Positions 44,360 to 55,008 of a stretch of DNA of 64,000 nucleotides are shown here, one piece after another. Below the pieces are notes generated by a model that did not search any database, was not told the origin of the DNA, and was given only the letters and a program-made list of their open reading frames with translations. The stretch spans positions 744,001-808,000 of the forward strand of contig CAVTRO010000001.1 in assembly GCA_963737145.1 (NCBI GenBank), in the 5' to 3' direction. Source of the DNA: AP-15 sp963737145 (GTDB lineage Bacteria; Pseudomonadota; Alphaproteobacteria; ATCC43930; CGMCC-115725). The stretch's first letter is position 1. The number at the start of each line of letters is the position of its first letter. A program made the translations under genes and the position numbers.

Positions 44360-47300
44360 ATGCCCCAGGGTCGTAGCCGCTGTCCATGGCGCTCCGTAGT
44401 TTTCGCCTCCGCCGTCGCCATATTCGCGTGTCCGGCCGCGTACGCCAAAGATTCCACCGCCTCGGTCAAGGACGCCGAACAATATGTCGCGAAGGGGAAC
44501 CTAAAGGCCGCCGAAATCGAGCTGCGCAACGCCATCCGCGAAGCGCCGCAAGACCCGGTCCTTCATGCCAGACTGGCCGACGTGTATTTGCAACTCGGCG
44601 ACCCCGCAGCCGCGGAGCGCGAAGCACGGGCCGCCCTCGAACGCAATGGCGACGAGGCAGACTATCTACGGTGCTGATGGACGCCCTGTTGCGTCAGGAG
44701 AAATTTGCGGATCTCCTGGACCTGGTCAAGCCGGGCGATCGCACGCCGGCGCTCGAGAGCAAGGTCAGAACGGCGCTCGGTACCGCGGAAGCCGGGCTGC
44801 GCGATCGGAACAAGGCTGAAGAATTGCTTCGCGAAGCGGTCAAGCTCGATCCCACCGCCGTCCGCCCCAAAATTCAGCTCGCACGCCTGTTGACGGGGAC
44901 GAAACCCGAGGAGGCGGACAAGTTTATCGATGAAGCGATCGCCGCCAATCCACGGTCGGCCGAAGCTCTTCAAGTGAAGGGAGAGATGCTGCGCAGCCGA
45001 GGTGACCAAGACGGCGCCATTCGCCTGTTCGACGAGGCGCTGAAAATTGATCCGAAAAACTTGCTGGCGCATTTGAGCCGCGCCAACATCAATATCGCGC
45101 TCGGCAAATACAAGGTGGCGGACGAGGATCTCGATCCCATTCTCAAGTCCGCTCCCAACAATTTCATGGCAAATTACCTCCGGGGATTGGAGCTCGCCAA
45201 AAAGCAGGACTACGCCGCGGCAGATCGCATATTCGATCGCATCAGCCCCGCCTTCTCGGTGTTCTGGGCAGGGTATTATCTGCAGGGCGCGACGAAACTG
45301 GCCCTCGGGCAATCCGCCCAGGCGGAAACGATATTGGCCAAATATCTCACCCGCGTTCCCGATGATCTGAAGGCGGCCCGGCTGATCGCCACCGCCGCTC
45401 TGCAACAGCGATCTCCGTCTCGGGCGATCGAGTATCTGAAACCAATCGTCGACAAGGTTCCGGCGGACGCGGCGCTTCTGACCCTTCTCGGCAATGCCTA
45501 TATGTCGGAAGGCAAGCCCGACCTCGCTTTACAGCAATTCGAAAAGGCTGCCGCTCTCGATCCCGACAATCCTGCCATCAAGACACGGGTCGGCATTTCG
45601 GAAATCGATATCGGGCAGGGGCAGCAGGGGTTGAGCACCCTCGAGCAAGTGTTCGCTACCGAAGCCGGCGCGCCCGTTGCCGGTCCGACGCTGGTATTGA
45701 CCGAGCTGCGTGCCAAACGCCTCGACAAGGCGGCCGAGGTGGCCAACTCTTTGGTCAAAAGAGACGCCAAGAACCCGCTTTACTCTACCTTGCTCGGGGT
45801 CGTCCGCGTCGCTCAGCGGGATTATTCGGCCGCCGAGGATGCGTTCCGCTCCGCGCTCGCTATCAACCCCGAGTTTCCCGCGGCCACTCGCGATCTGGCG
45901 CAGCTATACGTTGCGACCGGCCGCATCGACGATGCCAAGAAAGTATATACCGACCTTCTCGCGAAGAAGGCTGATGATGTAACCGCCCTTCTCGGGCTTT
46001 CGGACATCTACATTTCCGAGAAAAAATGGCCGGAAGCCACCGACGCAATCAACCGGGCGCGTTCGGCGGCAAAAAACGATCCGTCGCCCGGGCTCAAGCT
46101 GGTGAGCGTATACGAATCTCGTCAGGACTGGAAAAGCGCCAAAAGCGTGGCGGCAGAACTCGCCGCGCAATTTCCGGGGGATGTCAACGTCCTCGAAGCG
46201 CAAGGGAGAGCCCAGTACGGCGCCGGCGATATGGACGGCGCAGTGTCGAGCTACAAGCGGGCTCACGAGCTGGCGCCGAATTCGATCCCGATCCTGTCTC
46301 GATACCTCTCCTTGCTCAACGAGAATAAATATTTCGTCGAGGCGCGCGGTGTATTGCAAGACGCTATTGCCCGTGACCCTAGCAACGCCGTCCTTGAAAG
46401 CCGACCTGATTCGGGTCGAAGGCGAAATGAACGGAGTGGACGCCGGAGTAGCTAAGGCCAAGGCCTTGGCGAAGGATGATCCCAATAGCAACATCTACTA
46501 TCTGGTAGCGGCCGAGCTCTATGAAAAGGCGGGACGGACGCCGGATGCGATAGCGATGCTCGATAAGGCCGTTGCGGCAAGGCCATCGGACGATGCCTTG
46601 ATAAGCGCGCTGGCGCAACTCTACCGCCGCACGGGAGATCTGGGCAAGGCAGAAGAAGTTTTGGCCAGACGGCTGAAGGCTGATCCGAAGGATGCCGCGA
46701 TAGGGTCGGCGCTGGCGTCGCTATACCTGACCACCGGGCGAATTGCAGAAGCCAAGAAGATCTACAGCGAGCTCAGTTCGCAGCGGCCAAACGATGCCGC
46801 ACCTTTACTGGGCCTCGCCGAAGTCGCCACCAAGGAAAAGAACTGGTCGGAGGCGATGGATTACGTCAACCGCGCACGCGCCGCAGCACCAAATGATCCG
46901 GCCCCCGAGATTGCGCTCGTCAACTTGTACGGGTCGCAGCAGAACTGGAAGGACGCAGCGGCCACGGCAAACGATGTCGCCGAGCGATTTCCGGCCAATC
47001 CTGAAGCTCTCGACGCCAAAGGACGGGTTCAAATAGCAACAGGGGACAAAGAAGGCGCGACTGCCACCTACAAACGTATCTACGAACTCGTGCCCAATTC
47101 CCTGCCGGTCCTGTCGCGCTATCTTGCCTTGCTCAATTCGGCGAAGGACTTTTCTCAGGCACGAACCGTCCTGCAGACCGCGCTCGCCCGCGATCCCAAG
47201 AACAGCCAGTTGAAGGGCGACTTGATCCGCGTCGAGGCGGAAATCGACGGGTTGGAGGCGGGCCTCGCAAAAGCGCGCGCTTTTGCCCAGGAGGATCCGG

Positions 47301-47969
47301 AGAACCCCGTTTACGACATGGTTTCGGCGGAGCTATTGGAGAAGGCTGGACGCAGCGCCGACGCTGTCATGTTGCTCGAGAAAGCGGTCGCCGCGCGGCC
47401 GTCGGAGGACAATCTCGTCGCGGCGCTGGCCCGTCTCTATGCTCGGACCGGCGAACTTGGCAAGGCCGAGGCCGTCTTGAATTCCCGCTTGAAGATGGAG
47501 CCGAAGGATCTGGCAATTCGCTCCACTTTGGCCTCGATTTACCTGGAGCAAAAGAAATACGATGATGCAATCGACGAATACACGCGCATTACTGCCGACC
47601 ACCCGGCCGACTCGGCGGCGCTGAACAATTTGGCTTGGCTTTATCAGCAAAAGGGCGACCTGGTGAAAGCGCGCGGACTGGCCGAACGCGCTACTGCAGC
47701 CTCTCCGCGTGTGCCGCAGATCGACGATACTCTGGGATGGATCCTGCTGGCTCAAGGCGATGCGCAGAAAGCGCTTACCTATGCTGAGCGCCGCCAGCCT
47801 GTCGGCTCCCGGCAATCCGGATATCCAATATCACTTGGCGGTCGCCCTTCATCGGGTCGGCCGGCAGGCTGATGCTCAGGCGACCCTCGAAAACTTGCTC
47901 GGCTCCGGCGCGTCGTTCTCCGACAAGGCCGAGGCGGAAAAGCTGTTGCAGGAGCTGAAGCGGAGCTGA
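44360..47969 (+). pseudogene. prsT: XrtA/PEP-CTERM TPR protein PrsT, frameshifted and internally duplicated
   Basis: The ATG at 44360, behind AGGAAAGGGAA, starts a signal peptide ending near PAAYAKDS. TPR units fill the rest. Frame changes are needed near 44665, at 46390 (one extra T gives GTCCTTGAAAGCC) and near 47790, after which the normal C-terminus continues to 47969. Joined length is about 1203 codons, while PrsT proteins are commonly nearer 900. The excess is a duplication of about 265 codons: the block from SDIYISEKKWPEA to the following ARRLKADPKDAA recurs as AEVATKEKNWSEA to SRLKMEPKDLA. PrsT is thought to act in the periplasm in polysaccharide export. Frameshifts may be sequence error. 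Confidence 0.82.
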
Positions 47970-47978
47970 ATTGCCGCG

Positions 47979-49114
47979 CTACCGAGCGGCATCGATCTCC
48001 TGCAGCAGCCTCCGCAGCTCCCGAGCGAGCCCGGGTGCGGGCGCTTTGCGGCGAGCGGGCACGGAGGCATAGCCGGCGAGAGGGGTTGCCTCCTCCATAT
48101 TCTCCGGCGCCGCGCTCAACCGGCGGAGCACGGCCGTCAGCTCCTCGACCGCGGCTTGCAGCTCCGGAAACGACGTAGCACCCGACAATTTTGTCGTCAT
48201 CGACGGGCTGTTGCTGCGCGGCAGCCGAGCGCAACGTTGTCTCGAACGCCTCGACGGATGTGCGCATGGCGGCTTCGAGCGCTTGAGTAATCTCCGACAA
48301 TCGGCTGACAGCATCGAGCAAGGGGAGATGTCCTTGCTCGAAGGCTGCGACCAGCCGTTCAGGAAATCGAGCCGGCAATTCGCCGATTCTGTCGTCTGCC
48401 ACCGGACGGTCGCGACCCGCCTCGAGCAACGACACGACACGGCGCAGAAGGCCGATTTCTTCGGGCTCGACGGTTAGCTGGGCAATAGTTTCGAGCAACG
48501 GCTCCGCTGTGACATCGATGGCAATCCTGCCGAGCGCGGCGAGGAGGAACAGACCGGCCACGATCAAAATCGCGGATACCGTCGGGATCACGCCGGTTTG
48601 AAATGGCAAGGCTCCATGGTTTTGCGCTACGCCGAGCCCGACTATTCCGACGAGCACGATCAGAACACTAAGGAAATGGCTGCGGGCCAAGCAGATATAG
48701 TTACGCCGGGCAATCTCGCGTCCTCGCCTCGTCCGCGGTAAAGCGAGCCGGCAGGACGCCGCCGCTATCATCCGCGGTCTCCGGTCCTGCCTGCGCTGAG
48801 CGCGTTGCAAGTCGCCTGAACCCGTTTGTGCCAAGCGCGGCGATCCAGTCGTGCCAGGCGGGCGTTCGGCCAAGTGCGGCGCGCCCCAGATGGTGGCGCA
48901 TCCAAATCATACTGGCGACCAAGTTTGTGGTCGTCAGCAACATCGCGCCAAGGCCGTACACGCCAAGGGCGCCGACCGCGAGTACCGGCAAATGCGGCAT
49001 CAGGATCGTTCCGATGTCGGAGCGCGGCGCGTTCATCACCTCGGCGACTGCCAAGGCGGTCGCCAGAACGATCGCGCCGATCGCACTCGACAAAACTATG
49101 ATCCACGTTGGCAT
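47979..49114 (-). pseudogene. Membrane protein of unknown function with two frame changes
   Basis: From 49114 the frame reads MPTWIIVLSSAIGAIVLATA, with two membrane helices, to about 48715. It then changes frame and goes on with ARRNYICLARSHFLSVLIVL and a fourth helix. A long helical, probably coiled-coil region follows (PERLVAAFEQGHLPLLDAVS, LEAAMRTSVEAFETTLRSA). A second frame change near 48200 leads to the end PELQAAVEELTAVLRRLSAA and a basic tail, finishing at 47979. The combined product would have about 378 residues. The four helices plus coiled coil vaguely recall MotA/ExbB-like or zorA-like proteins, but no specific motif supports that. It is convergent with prsT, 9 bases apart. Confidence 0.6.
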
Positions 49115-49292
49115 CGACGGTCCTTCCGCAGCTGGCCATCGGGCCTATTCCGCAGGGCATCTCGCACGGCTTTGCCGGTTCGGGGCCAGCTTTCAGGCAC
49201 CTAGCAATTGCGCGAGTGACGGCAGTTTATCAAACGCCCGGTAAAAATCCTCTATTCAGCGGCATTCGCTCCGCGCGGCTCTGCTACCGGCG

Positions 49293-50979
49293 TCAGCCAC
49301 CGCTCGCCCGAGCCTTCGCCCAGCTGTCGCGCAGCCCCACGGTGCGGTTGAAGATGAGGCGGTTCGGGGTGCTGTCGAGATCGGCGCAGAAATAGCCTTG
49401 GCGCTCGAACTGAACCGCCTCTCCCTGCCCCGCAGCAGCCAGTGCGGGCTCCACCCGGCTCTGGGCCAAGATCTCGAGCGAGTGCGGATTGAGATCGGCA
49501 AAAAGATCGCCGCCATGCGCCGGGGTCGGGCGGGTTGAAAAGCGGGTTGTAGAGCCGGATTTCCGCCGGCACGGCATGCGCTGCCGAGACCCAATGCAAA
49601 GTCGCCCTGACCTTGCGTCCGTCGGGAGCATTGCCGCCGCGCGTCGCCGGATCATAGGTGCATATCAGCTCCACGACCTCGCCTGCCGCATTTTTCACTG
49701 CCTCGCGGCAGGTGACCAAATAGCCATACCGCAGTCTTACCTCCCGGCCCGGCGAAAGCCGGTAGAAACTCCGGGACGGGTATTCCATAAAATCCTCGGC
49801 TTCGACGTAGAGCTCGCGCCCGAAGGGAATGCGGCGCGTACCGGAAGCGGGGTCCTCGGGATTGTTGATCGCAGCCAGCTCCTCGACGACCCCAGCGGGA
49901 TAATTGTCGATTACGAGCTTCAGTGGGCGCAGCACCGCCATCCGGCGCTGGGAGGTCTTGTTCAGGCACTCGCGGATCGCGTGCTCGAACATTGCGACGT
50001 CGACAACGCTGCTCGCCCGTGCGACCCCTACGGAGCGGACGAAATCACGAATGGCGGCCGGCGGCACGCCGCGGCGCCGCAGCGCCGCCAGTGTCGGCAT
50101 CCGCGGATCGTCCCAGCCGCTGACCCGGCCTTGCCGCACCAGCTCGGTCAGGAAACGTTTCGACAGCACCGTGAAATTCAGGTTGAGCCGGGCGAATTCG
50201 TACTGCCGCGGCCGCGACGGCACCGGCAGATTTTCGATCAGCCAATCGTAGAGCGGACGATGGTCCTCGAATTCGAGCGTGCACAGCGAATAAGTCACCC
50301 CCTCGATCGCATCCGACTGGCCGTGCGCGAAGTCATAGGTCGGATAGATGCACCATTTGGTTCCGGTGCGCGGATGCTCCGCATGCAGGATGCGATAGAG
50401 CACCGGGTCGCGCAAATTGATGTTGCCGGCCGCCATGTCGATCTTCGCCCGCAGCACACGCGCACCGTTGGGGAACTCGCCTTCCCGCATGCGGCGGAAC
50501 AGATCGAGGTTTTCTTCTATCGGCCTGTCGCGGTAGGGGCTGTTGCGCCCGGGCTCGGTCAGGCTGCCCCGCATCGCCCGCATCTCTTCGGCGGGCAGAT
50601 CATCGGCGTAGGCCTTGCCGGCGCGGATCAGGTGCTCGGCCCAGTCATAGAGCTGCTCGAAATAATCGGACGCGTAGTGGAGGTGCGGGCCCCACTCGAA
50701 GCCGAGCCAGCGCACGTCGCGCTTGATCGAATCGATGTACTCCTGCTCCTCCTTGGTCGGGTTGGTGTCGTCGAACCGCAGATGGCAGCGGCCGCCGTAT
50801 TCTCGCGCCACGCCAAAGTTCAAGCAGATCGCTTTGGCGTGCCCGATGTGGAGATAGCCATTGGGCTCCGGGGGAAAGCGCGTCACTATCTCGGTGTTGC
50901 GCCCGGCGGCAATATCGGCGTCGATGATGTCGCGAATAAAGTCGCGGCCCGGCTGCGCAGCCGCCGTTCCTTTGCTCAT
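49293..50979 (-). CDS. glnS: Glutaminyl-tRNA synthetase, with one frameshift near the C-terminus
   Basis: The ATG at 50979, behind GGGAAA, starts a class I synthetase with FPPEPNGYLHIGHAKAICLN (HIGH motif) near residue 40 and the KMSKS-equivalent TVLSKR near 265. The C-terminal anticodon-binding barrels continue to about residue 486. At the four-base G run 49522-49525 one base too many shifts the frame. Reading three bases instead gives DPAHGGDLFADLNPHSLEIL, then QFERQGYFCADLDSTPNRLI, FNRTVGLRDSWAKARAS and a stop at 49293, the normal end. As read, the product would have a scrambled tail. Since this enzyme should be essential, a base-calling error is likely. Confidence 0.9.
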
Positions 50980-51128
50980 CACATTTCCCGGCGTCGTCAC
51001 GCTTGCCTATGTGGCGCATCCCGGGACGGCTGCCAAGGCGCTCGTTTTTTGGTTCCGGGACGGCCCGTAAGGGTTGGGGCCCCGGAACCTACGAGCACCG
51101 GCTTTTGCGGGTAGGGTGCCGGCGGCTG

Positions 51129-51890
51129 CTAGGTGCGGGGCGCGCCGAGATGCCGGTGAAAGAAATTAAAGACCTTGTGCCAGCCGTCGACCGCCTGCTC
51201 CGGGCGGTAATTCGGCCGATACCAGGCGAAGAACGCGTGGCCGGCGCCGTCATAGCGGTGGAACTCGTAGTTCTTGCCGTGCTTCTTCAGTTCCGCCTCA
51301 GTGCGGTTGACCTGATCGGCCGTCGGATTGGGATCCTCATTACCGAACAGGCCCAACAGCGGGCAATTGATCCCCTCCGTCAGATCGATCGGCGCCACAG
51401 GCTGGTTCTTGGTCAATCGCGACTTGTCGTCGACAACCACGTTGCCGCCCCAGCAATCGACCGCGGCCTGGACGAGATGCGACAGCTTGCACGCCACCAG
51501 ATAGGTCTGCCGCCCGCCCGAGCAGAAGCCGATCACGCCGACCTTGCCGCTGGCATGCGGTTGCGAGCGCAGGAAGTCGATGGCGCCGGTCACGTCGCCG
51601 AGCATCTGCTCGTCCGGAACCCCGCCGCCCTCACGCACCTTAGCGACTACCGCCTCCTCAGCGCCGTCGCCGACCCGGAAATAGAGGCTCGGCGCCACGG
51701 CGGCATAGCCGTGATGGGCAAATTTGCGGGCGACCTCGCAGGTCCATTCATCCCAGCCCGGCATGTGATGGATCACGACGACCCCGGGATGCGGCCCGGC
51801 ATTGGCCGGGTGCGCGTAATAGGCATCGCCGCGATCCCCGCCATGCCCGCGATAGGTGGCCATCCCTGCTTGTATGTTCCGAAACGCCAT
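51129..51890 (-). CDS. Dienelactone hydrolase family protein (second copy)
   Basis: The ATG at 51890 gives 253 residues. The active-site Cys lies in GFCSGGR, with Asp in FGNEDPNPT and His in GAGHAFF. It is clearly paralogous to the protein at 32897-33643 over its full length (HHMPGWDEW, KFAHHGYAA, KHGKNYEFHRYDGAGH). It is divergent from the CoA-transferase gene, so their 150-base spacer holds two promoters. A role in opening lactones or esters from aromatic or other ring compounds is likely; the substrate is unknown. Confidence 0.9.
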   Translation of the reverse strand: MAFRNIQAGMATYRGHGGDRGDAYYAHPANAGPHPGVVVIHHMPGWDEWTCEVARKFAHHGYAAVAPSLYFRVGDGAEEAVVAKVREGGGVPDEQMLGDVTGAIDFLRSQPHASGKVGVIGFCSGGRQTYLVACKLSHLVQAAVDCWGGNVVVDDKSRLTKNQPVAPIDLTEGINCPLLGLFGNEDPNPTADQVNRTEAELKKHGKNYEFHRYDGAGHAFFAWYRPNYRPEQAVDGWHKVFNFFHRHLGAPRT

Positions 51891-52040
51891 ATTGACCCTC
51901 GCTTCAAAATGCCGGCGGGTCTCTTGGCACCGAACCCCGGCAAAAGCAAGGCGGATGTCCACACTGAGCGCCGCTCGCGGCTTGACATCGCCCGTGCGCT
52001 GTCCCGACTTTGCTCGATCGGCTGAGCGACCAGGAGACCG

Positions 52041-53219
52041 ATGATGACCGGAGCGCTGGCGCGCGTTCGCGTGCTCGACTTCACGACGACGATCGCGGGT
52101 CCGCATTGCACGCGGCTGTTGGCCGATCTCGGCGCGGAGGTGATCAAGATCGAAGCGCCCGAGGGCGACATGATGCGCACGCGCCCGCCGCTGCGCAACG
52201 GCGCCAGCACCAGCTTCGGACAGCTCAATGCCGGGAAGAAGAGCATCGTCCTCGATCTCAAGACGCCGCCGGCGGTCGAGGCGGTCCGCCGGCTCGTCGC
52301 CACCGCCGATGTCGTCGTGGAGAACTTCCGGCCGGGGGTCATGCGCCGGTTCGGCCTCGATTACGAGGTCCTCGCGCCGATCAAGCCCGAGCTGATCTAC
52401 TGCGCGATTTCGGGCTATGGCCAGACCGGCCCCTCCTCGCAATTGCCGGCCTATGCGCCGGTGATCCACGCCGCCTCGGGCTACGATCTGGCGCATATGG
52501 CTTATCAAGGCGAAGAACGCCGGCCGGATTACTGCGGCATCTACATCGCCGATGTGCTGACCGGCACCTATGCCTTCGGCGCGATCATGACGGCGCTTTA
52601 CCATCGCCAGTTGACCGGCCGCGGGCAGATCATCGACGTCTCGATGCTCGAAAGCATGCTGAGCCTGACGTTGAGCGAAATTCAGGCGGCGCAGTTTTCA
52701 TTGCCGCCGCTCGGCCGGCCGATCTTCGGACCGGTCGCGACGAAGGACGGCTACATCAATCTGTCGATAGCCAGCGAGCGGACGTTTCAGAACCTGGCCG
52801 TGGCGTCCGGCCATCCGCACTGGATCACCGACCCGCGTTTTGCCCAATACCAACATCGCCGCGCCAATTGGGGCGAATTGATCGACGAGCTCGAAGAGTG
52901 GTCTCGGGAGCGCTCGACGGCGGAAGTTCAGGCGGTGTTCGACCGGCACGGCGTTCCGTCCTCGCCTTACCGCACGGTCAGGGAGGCCATGGCGGACCCG
53001 CAGCTCGCGCATCGTCAAGCCTTTGCCGAAATACAAGACGCGGGCGGCACTTTCCGGGCGCTCAACCCGCCGTTTCTGATGTCCGACACGCCCGCTGCCG
53101 CCTCTTCTCGCGTAGCACCGCTCGGCCAGCACACCGCGGAACTGTTGGCCGAGATCGGCTGTACGCCGTCTCAGATCGCCGCTCTCGTCAGTCCTGCCGG
53201 ATCAAAGGCTCGCGGGTGA
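52041..53219 (+). CDS. CaiB/BaiF family CoA transferase (class III)
   Basis: The product is 392 residues, normal for the family. The start VLDFTTTIAGPHCTRLLADL and LGAEVIKIEAP, then LNAGKKSIVLDLK and VVVENFRPGVM, are hallmark segments. The catalytic Asp is expected in the YIADVLTGTYAF region near residue 170, and the C-terminal GVPSSPYRTVREAMADPQ closes the fold. The enzyme moves CoA between carboxylic acids, for example in catabolism of unusual acids. A GGAGACC site precedes the ATG. The only close neighbour is the divergent dienelactone hydrolase. Confidence 0.93.
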   Translation: MMTGALARVRVLDFTTTIAGPHCTRLLADLGAEVIKIEAPEGDMMRTRPPLRNGASTSFGQLNAGKKSIVLDLKTPPAVEAVRRLVATADVVVENFRPGVMRRFGLDYEVLAPIKPELIYCAISGYGQTGPSSQLPAYAPVIHAASGYDLAHMAYQGEERRPDYCGIYIADVLTGTYAFGAIMTALYHRQLTGRGQIIDVSMLESMLSLTLSEIQAAQFSLPPLGRPIFGPVATKDGYINLSIASERTFQNLAVASGHPHWITDPRFAQYQHRRANWGELIDELEEWSRERSTAEVQAVFDRHGVPSSPYRTVREAMADPQLAHRQAFAEIQDAGGTFRALNPPFLMSDTPAAASSRVAPLGQHTAELLAEIGCTPSQIAALVSPAGSKARG

Positions 53220-53351
53220 CAGTCAACTCATCGGGCGGTCTCCGCCGGGGCAATTCGAGCTATCACCCATGAACTCTGGCACCTCACCCTGCAGCAGCGT
53301 TTCTAGCTGGTCGCGGTAGTTACACCTCAAAGGTCCTGGCACCATCGCGTA

Positions 53352-53386
53352 GCTGTTTTTGCTGTTTTCTGCAGTGGAAAAACAGC
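53352..53386. repeat. GCTGTTTTT hairpin, related to the 31.6-kb cluster
   Basis: GCTGTTTTT at 53352 is repeated as GCTGTTTT at 53361 and pairs with AAAAACAGC at 53378-53386. It lies between two converging gene ends (CoA transferase and cinA) and shares the GCTGTTTTT-GCTGT core with the repeat cluster at 31644. It may be a transcription-end hairpin or a dispersed repeat. The 268-base gap contains no gene. Confidence 0.6.
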
Positions 53387-53487
53387 AAACAACCGCGCCT
53401 TCTCTCTCTTAGAGTTCAGGATATGCATACCACAGGCCACGGAATTTGTCAATGAACTGTGCCAGTCAAGCAATTTGCTAAAGCGGG

Positions 53488-54765
53488 TCACACCCGCTCG
53501 AAATCGGTGCGCTCGGTGACCGGCAGGCCCTGGAGGTAGCGGCGCAGGCAGTCGAGGCCGAGCTCGACGGCGCCGAGGCGGACCCAATCGCGGCCGCCAT
53601 AGATGCGAGAGCGGCGGGATTCTGCGCCGTCCTCTGCGGCGATTGCGAGATGGATGCTGCCGCCGAAATCGATGCGGTCGGGGCCGTCATCGATCTCAAT
53701 CAGCACCGCGAGTGCGTGCGTAGCGCCGGTCTCGCCGCGGGCGGCACGGGCCACAACCTCGGCGGTCTCGCGGCTCATTTCGCCTGAGATCAGCCCGCCG
53801 TCAAGGCCGAGCGTCGCGGCGATCTCGGCTGGATCGCGGGCGACGAGGCTGCGGCGAAAGACTTTCTCCGCGCCCGGCAGATGCGCGATGCGGCCGGCGA
53901 TCTGGCCGCCGGTGAAAGTCTCGACGATGGCGAGCGAGCCGCCCTGGGCGGCCAGCGCGGCGAGCACGACACCTTCGATGGTCTGGTCGTCTTCGGCGAT
54001 GATGAAGTTCCCGAGACGCCGCCGCACCTCGGCCTGGACCGGCGCCAGCTTTGTCTCGATCTCGGCCATGTCGGCGCCGCGCACCATCAGTTTGGTCTCG
54101 ATCTGTGGGTAGTGCGTCCGGAAGCCGAGCTTGACGCTGCCGTCCGGCACCAATTCCTCGACCCCGGTCAGCAACTGGTCGACATGCGACTCGCCGAGAC
54201 CGTAGGAATGAAAGCGCTTCAGATGGATCGCGGTCGGCGCGCCGCTGCGGGCCAACAGGCGCGGGATGATCTGCTCCTCGAGCATGCGGCGCAGCTCGCG
54301 CGGCACGCCGGGGGTGAAGAAGAACCGCGCCTTGCCGATGTCGAGCGCAAAGCCGCAGGCGGTGCCGATCGGGTTGTCGAGGATTTCGGCCGTCGTCGGC
54401 AACATCGCCTGCTTCCTATTGTTCGCCGACATGACGCGATTGCGGCGGCGGAAGAAATCCTCCATGCGCTGCAGCCAGTCCTCGTTCAGGACCAACTCGA
54501 CCCCGGCGGCGCGCGCCGCGATTTCCTGCGACAGGTCGTCGATTGTCGGCCCGAGGCCTCCATTGACGATGACCGCATCGGCGCGTTCGCCCGACAATCG
54601 GAATGCTGCGAGCAATTCCTCGCGGTCGTCCCCGACGATCGTCCCCCAAGTGACCGACAGCCCGAAATCCTCGAGCTTCTGCGCCATATAGCTGAAATTG
54701 GTATTGACGATTTTGCCGGTCAGCACTTCGTCGCCGGTGCAGATGATCTCGATGCGCATGCCCAC
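53488..54765 (-). CDS. cinA: CinA family protein (competence/damage-inducible; NMN-deamidase-like C-terminus)
   Basis: The 425-residue product has the N-terminal MoaB/Mog-like domain (IEIICTGDEVLTGKIVNTNF, VNGGLGPTIDDLS), a middle KH-type segment and the C-terminal CinA domain. Complete CinA proteins split ADP-ribose and deamidate nicotinamide mononucleotide in pyridine-nucleotide salvage. In the C-terminal domain the usual ESCTGG appears as ETFTGG. The Ser to Thr change at the expected active-site position makes deamidase activity uncertain. The same domain is somewhat shortened around PGAEKVFRRSL. It lies 244 bases after mfd on the same strand. Confidence 0.88.
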   Translation of the reverse strand: MGMRIEIICTGDEVLTGKIVNTNFSYMAQKLEDFGLSVTWGTIVGDDREELLAAFRLSGERADAVIVNGGLGPTIDDLSQEIAARAAGVELVLNEDWLQRMEDFFRRRNRVMSANNRKQAMLPTTAEILDNPIGTACGFALDIGKARFFFTPGVPRELRRMLEEQIIPRLLARSGAPTAIHLKRFHSYGLGESHVDQLLTGVEELVPDGSVKLGFRTHYPQIETKLMVRGADMAEIETKLAPVQAEVRRRLGNFIIAEDDQTIEGVVLAALAAQGGSLAIVETFTGGQIAGRIAHLPGAEKVFRRSLVARDPAEIAATLGLDGGLISGEMSRETAEVVARAARGETGATHALAVLIEIDDGPDRIDFGGSIHLAIAAEDGAESRRSRIYGGRDWVRLGAVELGLDCLRRYLQGLPVTERTDFERV

Positions 54766-55008
54766 TCCTCATCTCTCGTCGTTCCGGGGTGCCCAAAGGG
54801 CTCGCCGGCGCTGGCCGCGCCCCGGAACGACGCTCATACACTATTATTCGCTTTGCCGTGCCAGGATCTGACTTCCGTTCTCCCGCCTTTGCCTTTCTCG
54901 CCGCATTCACCTATTAGACGCTCTGTCCCGGTAACGGGCATATCGCGGAACTGTTTGACGGTCCGGTCGATGTGCTCACCCGCGAAGGTCTCACGCGCTG
55001 CCTCGAAA

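Noticed and set aside
42814..44535. 573-codon minus-strand frame opposite prsR
   Set aside because: It is antisense to a complete NtrC-type regulator with all motifs; a shadow frame.
49489..51114. 541-codon plus-strand frame opposite glnS
   Set aside because: It is antisense to clearly conserved GlnRS sequence and has no family features of its own.
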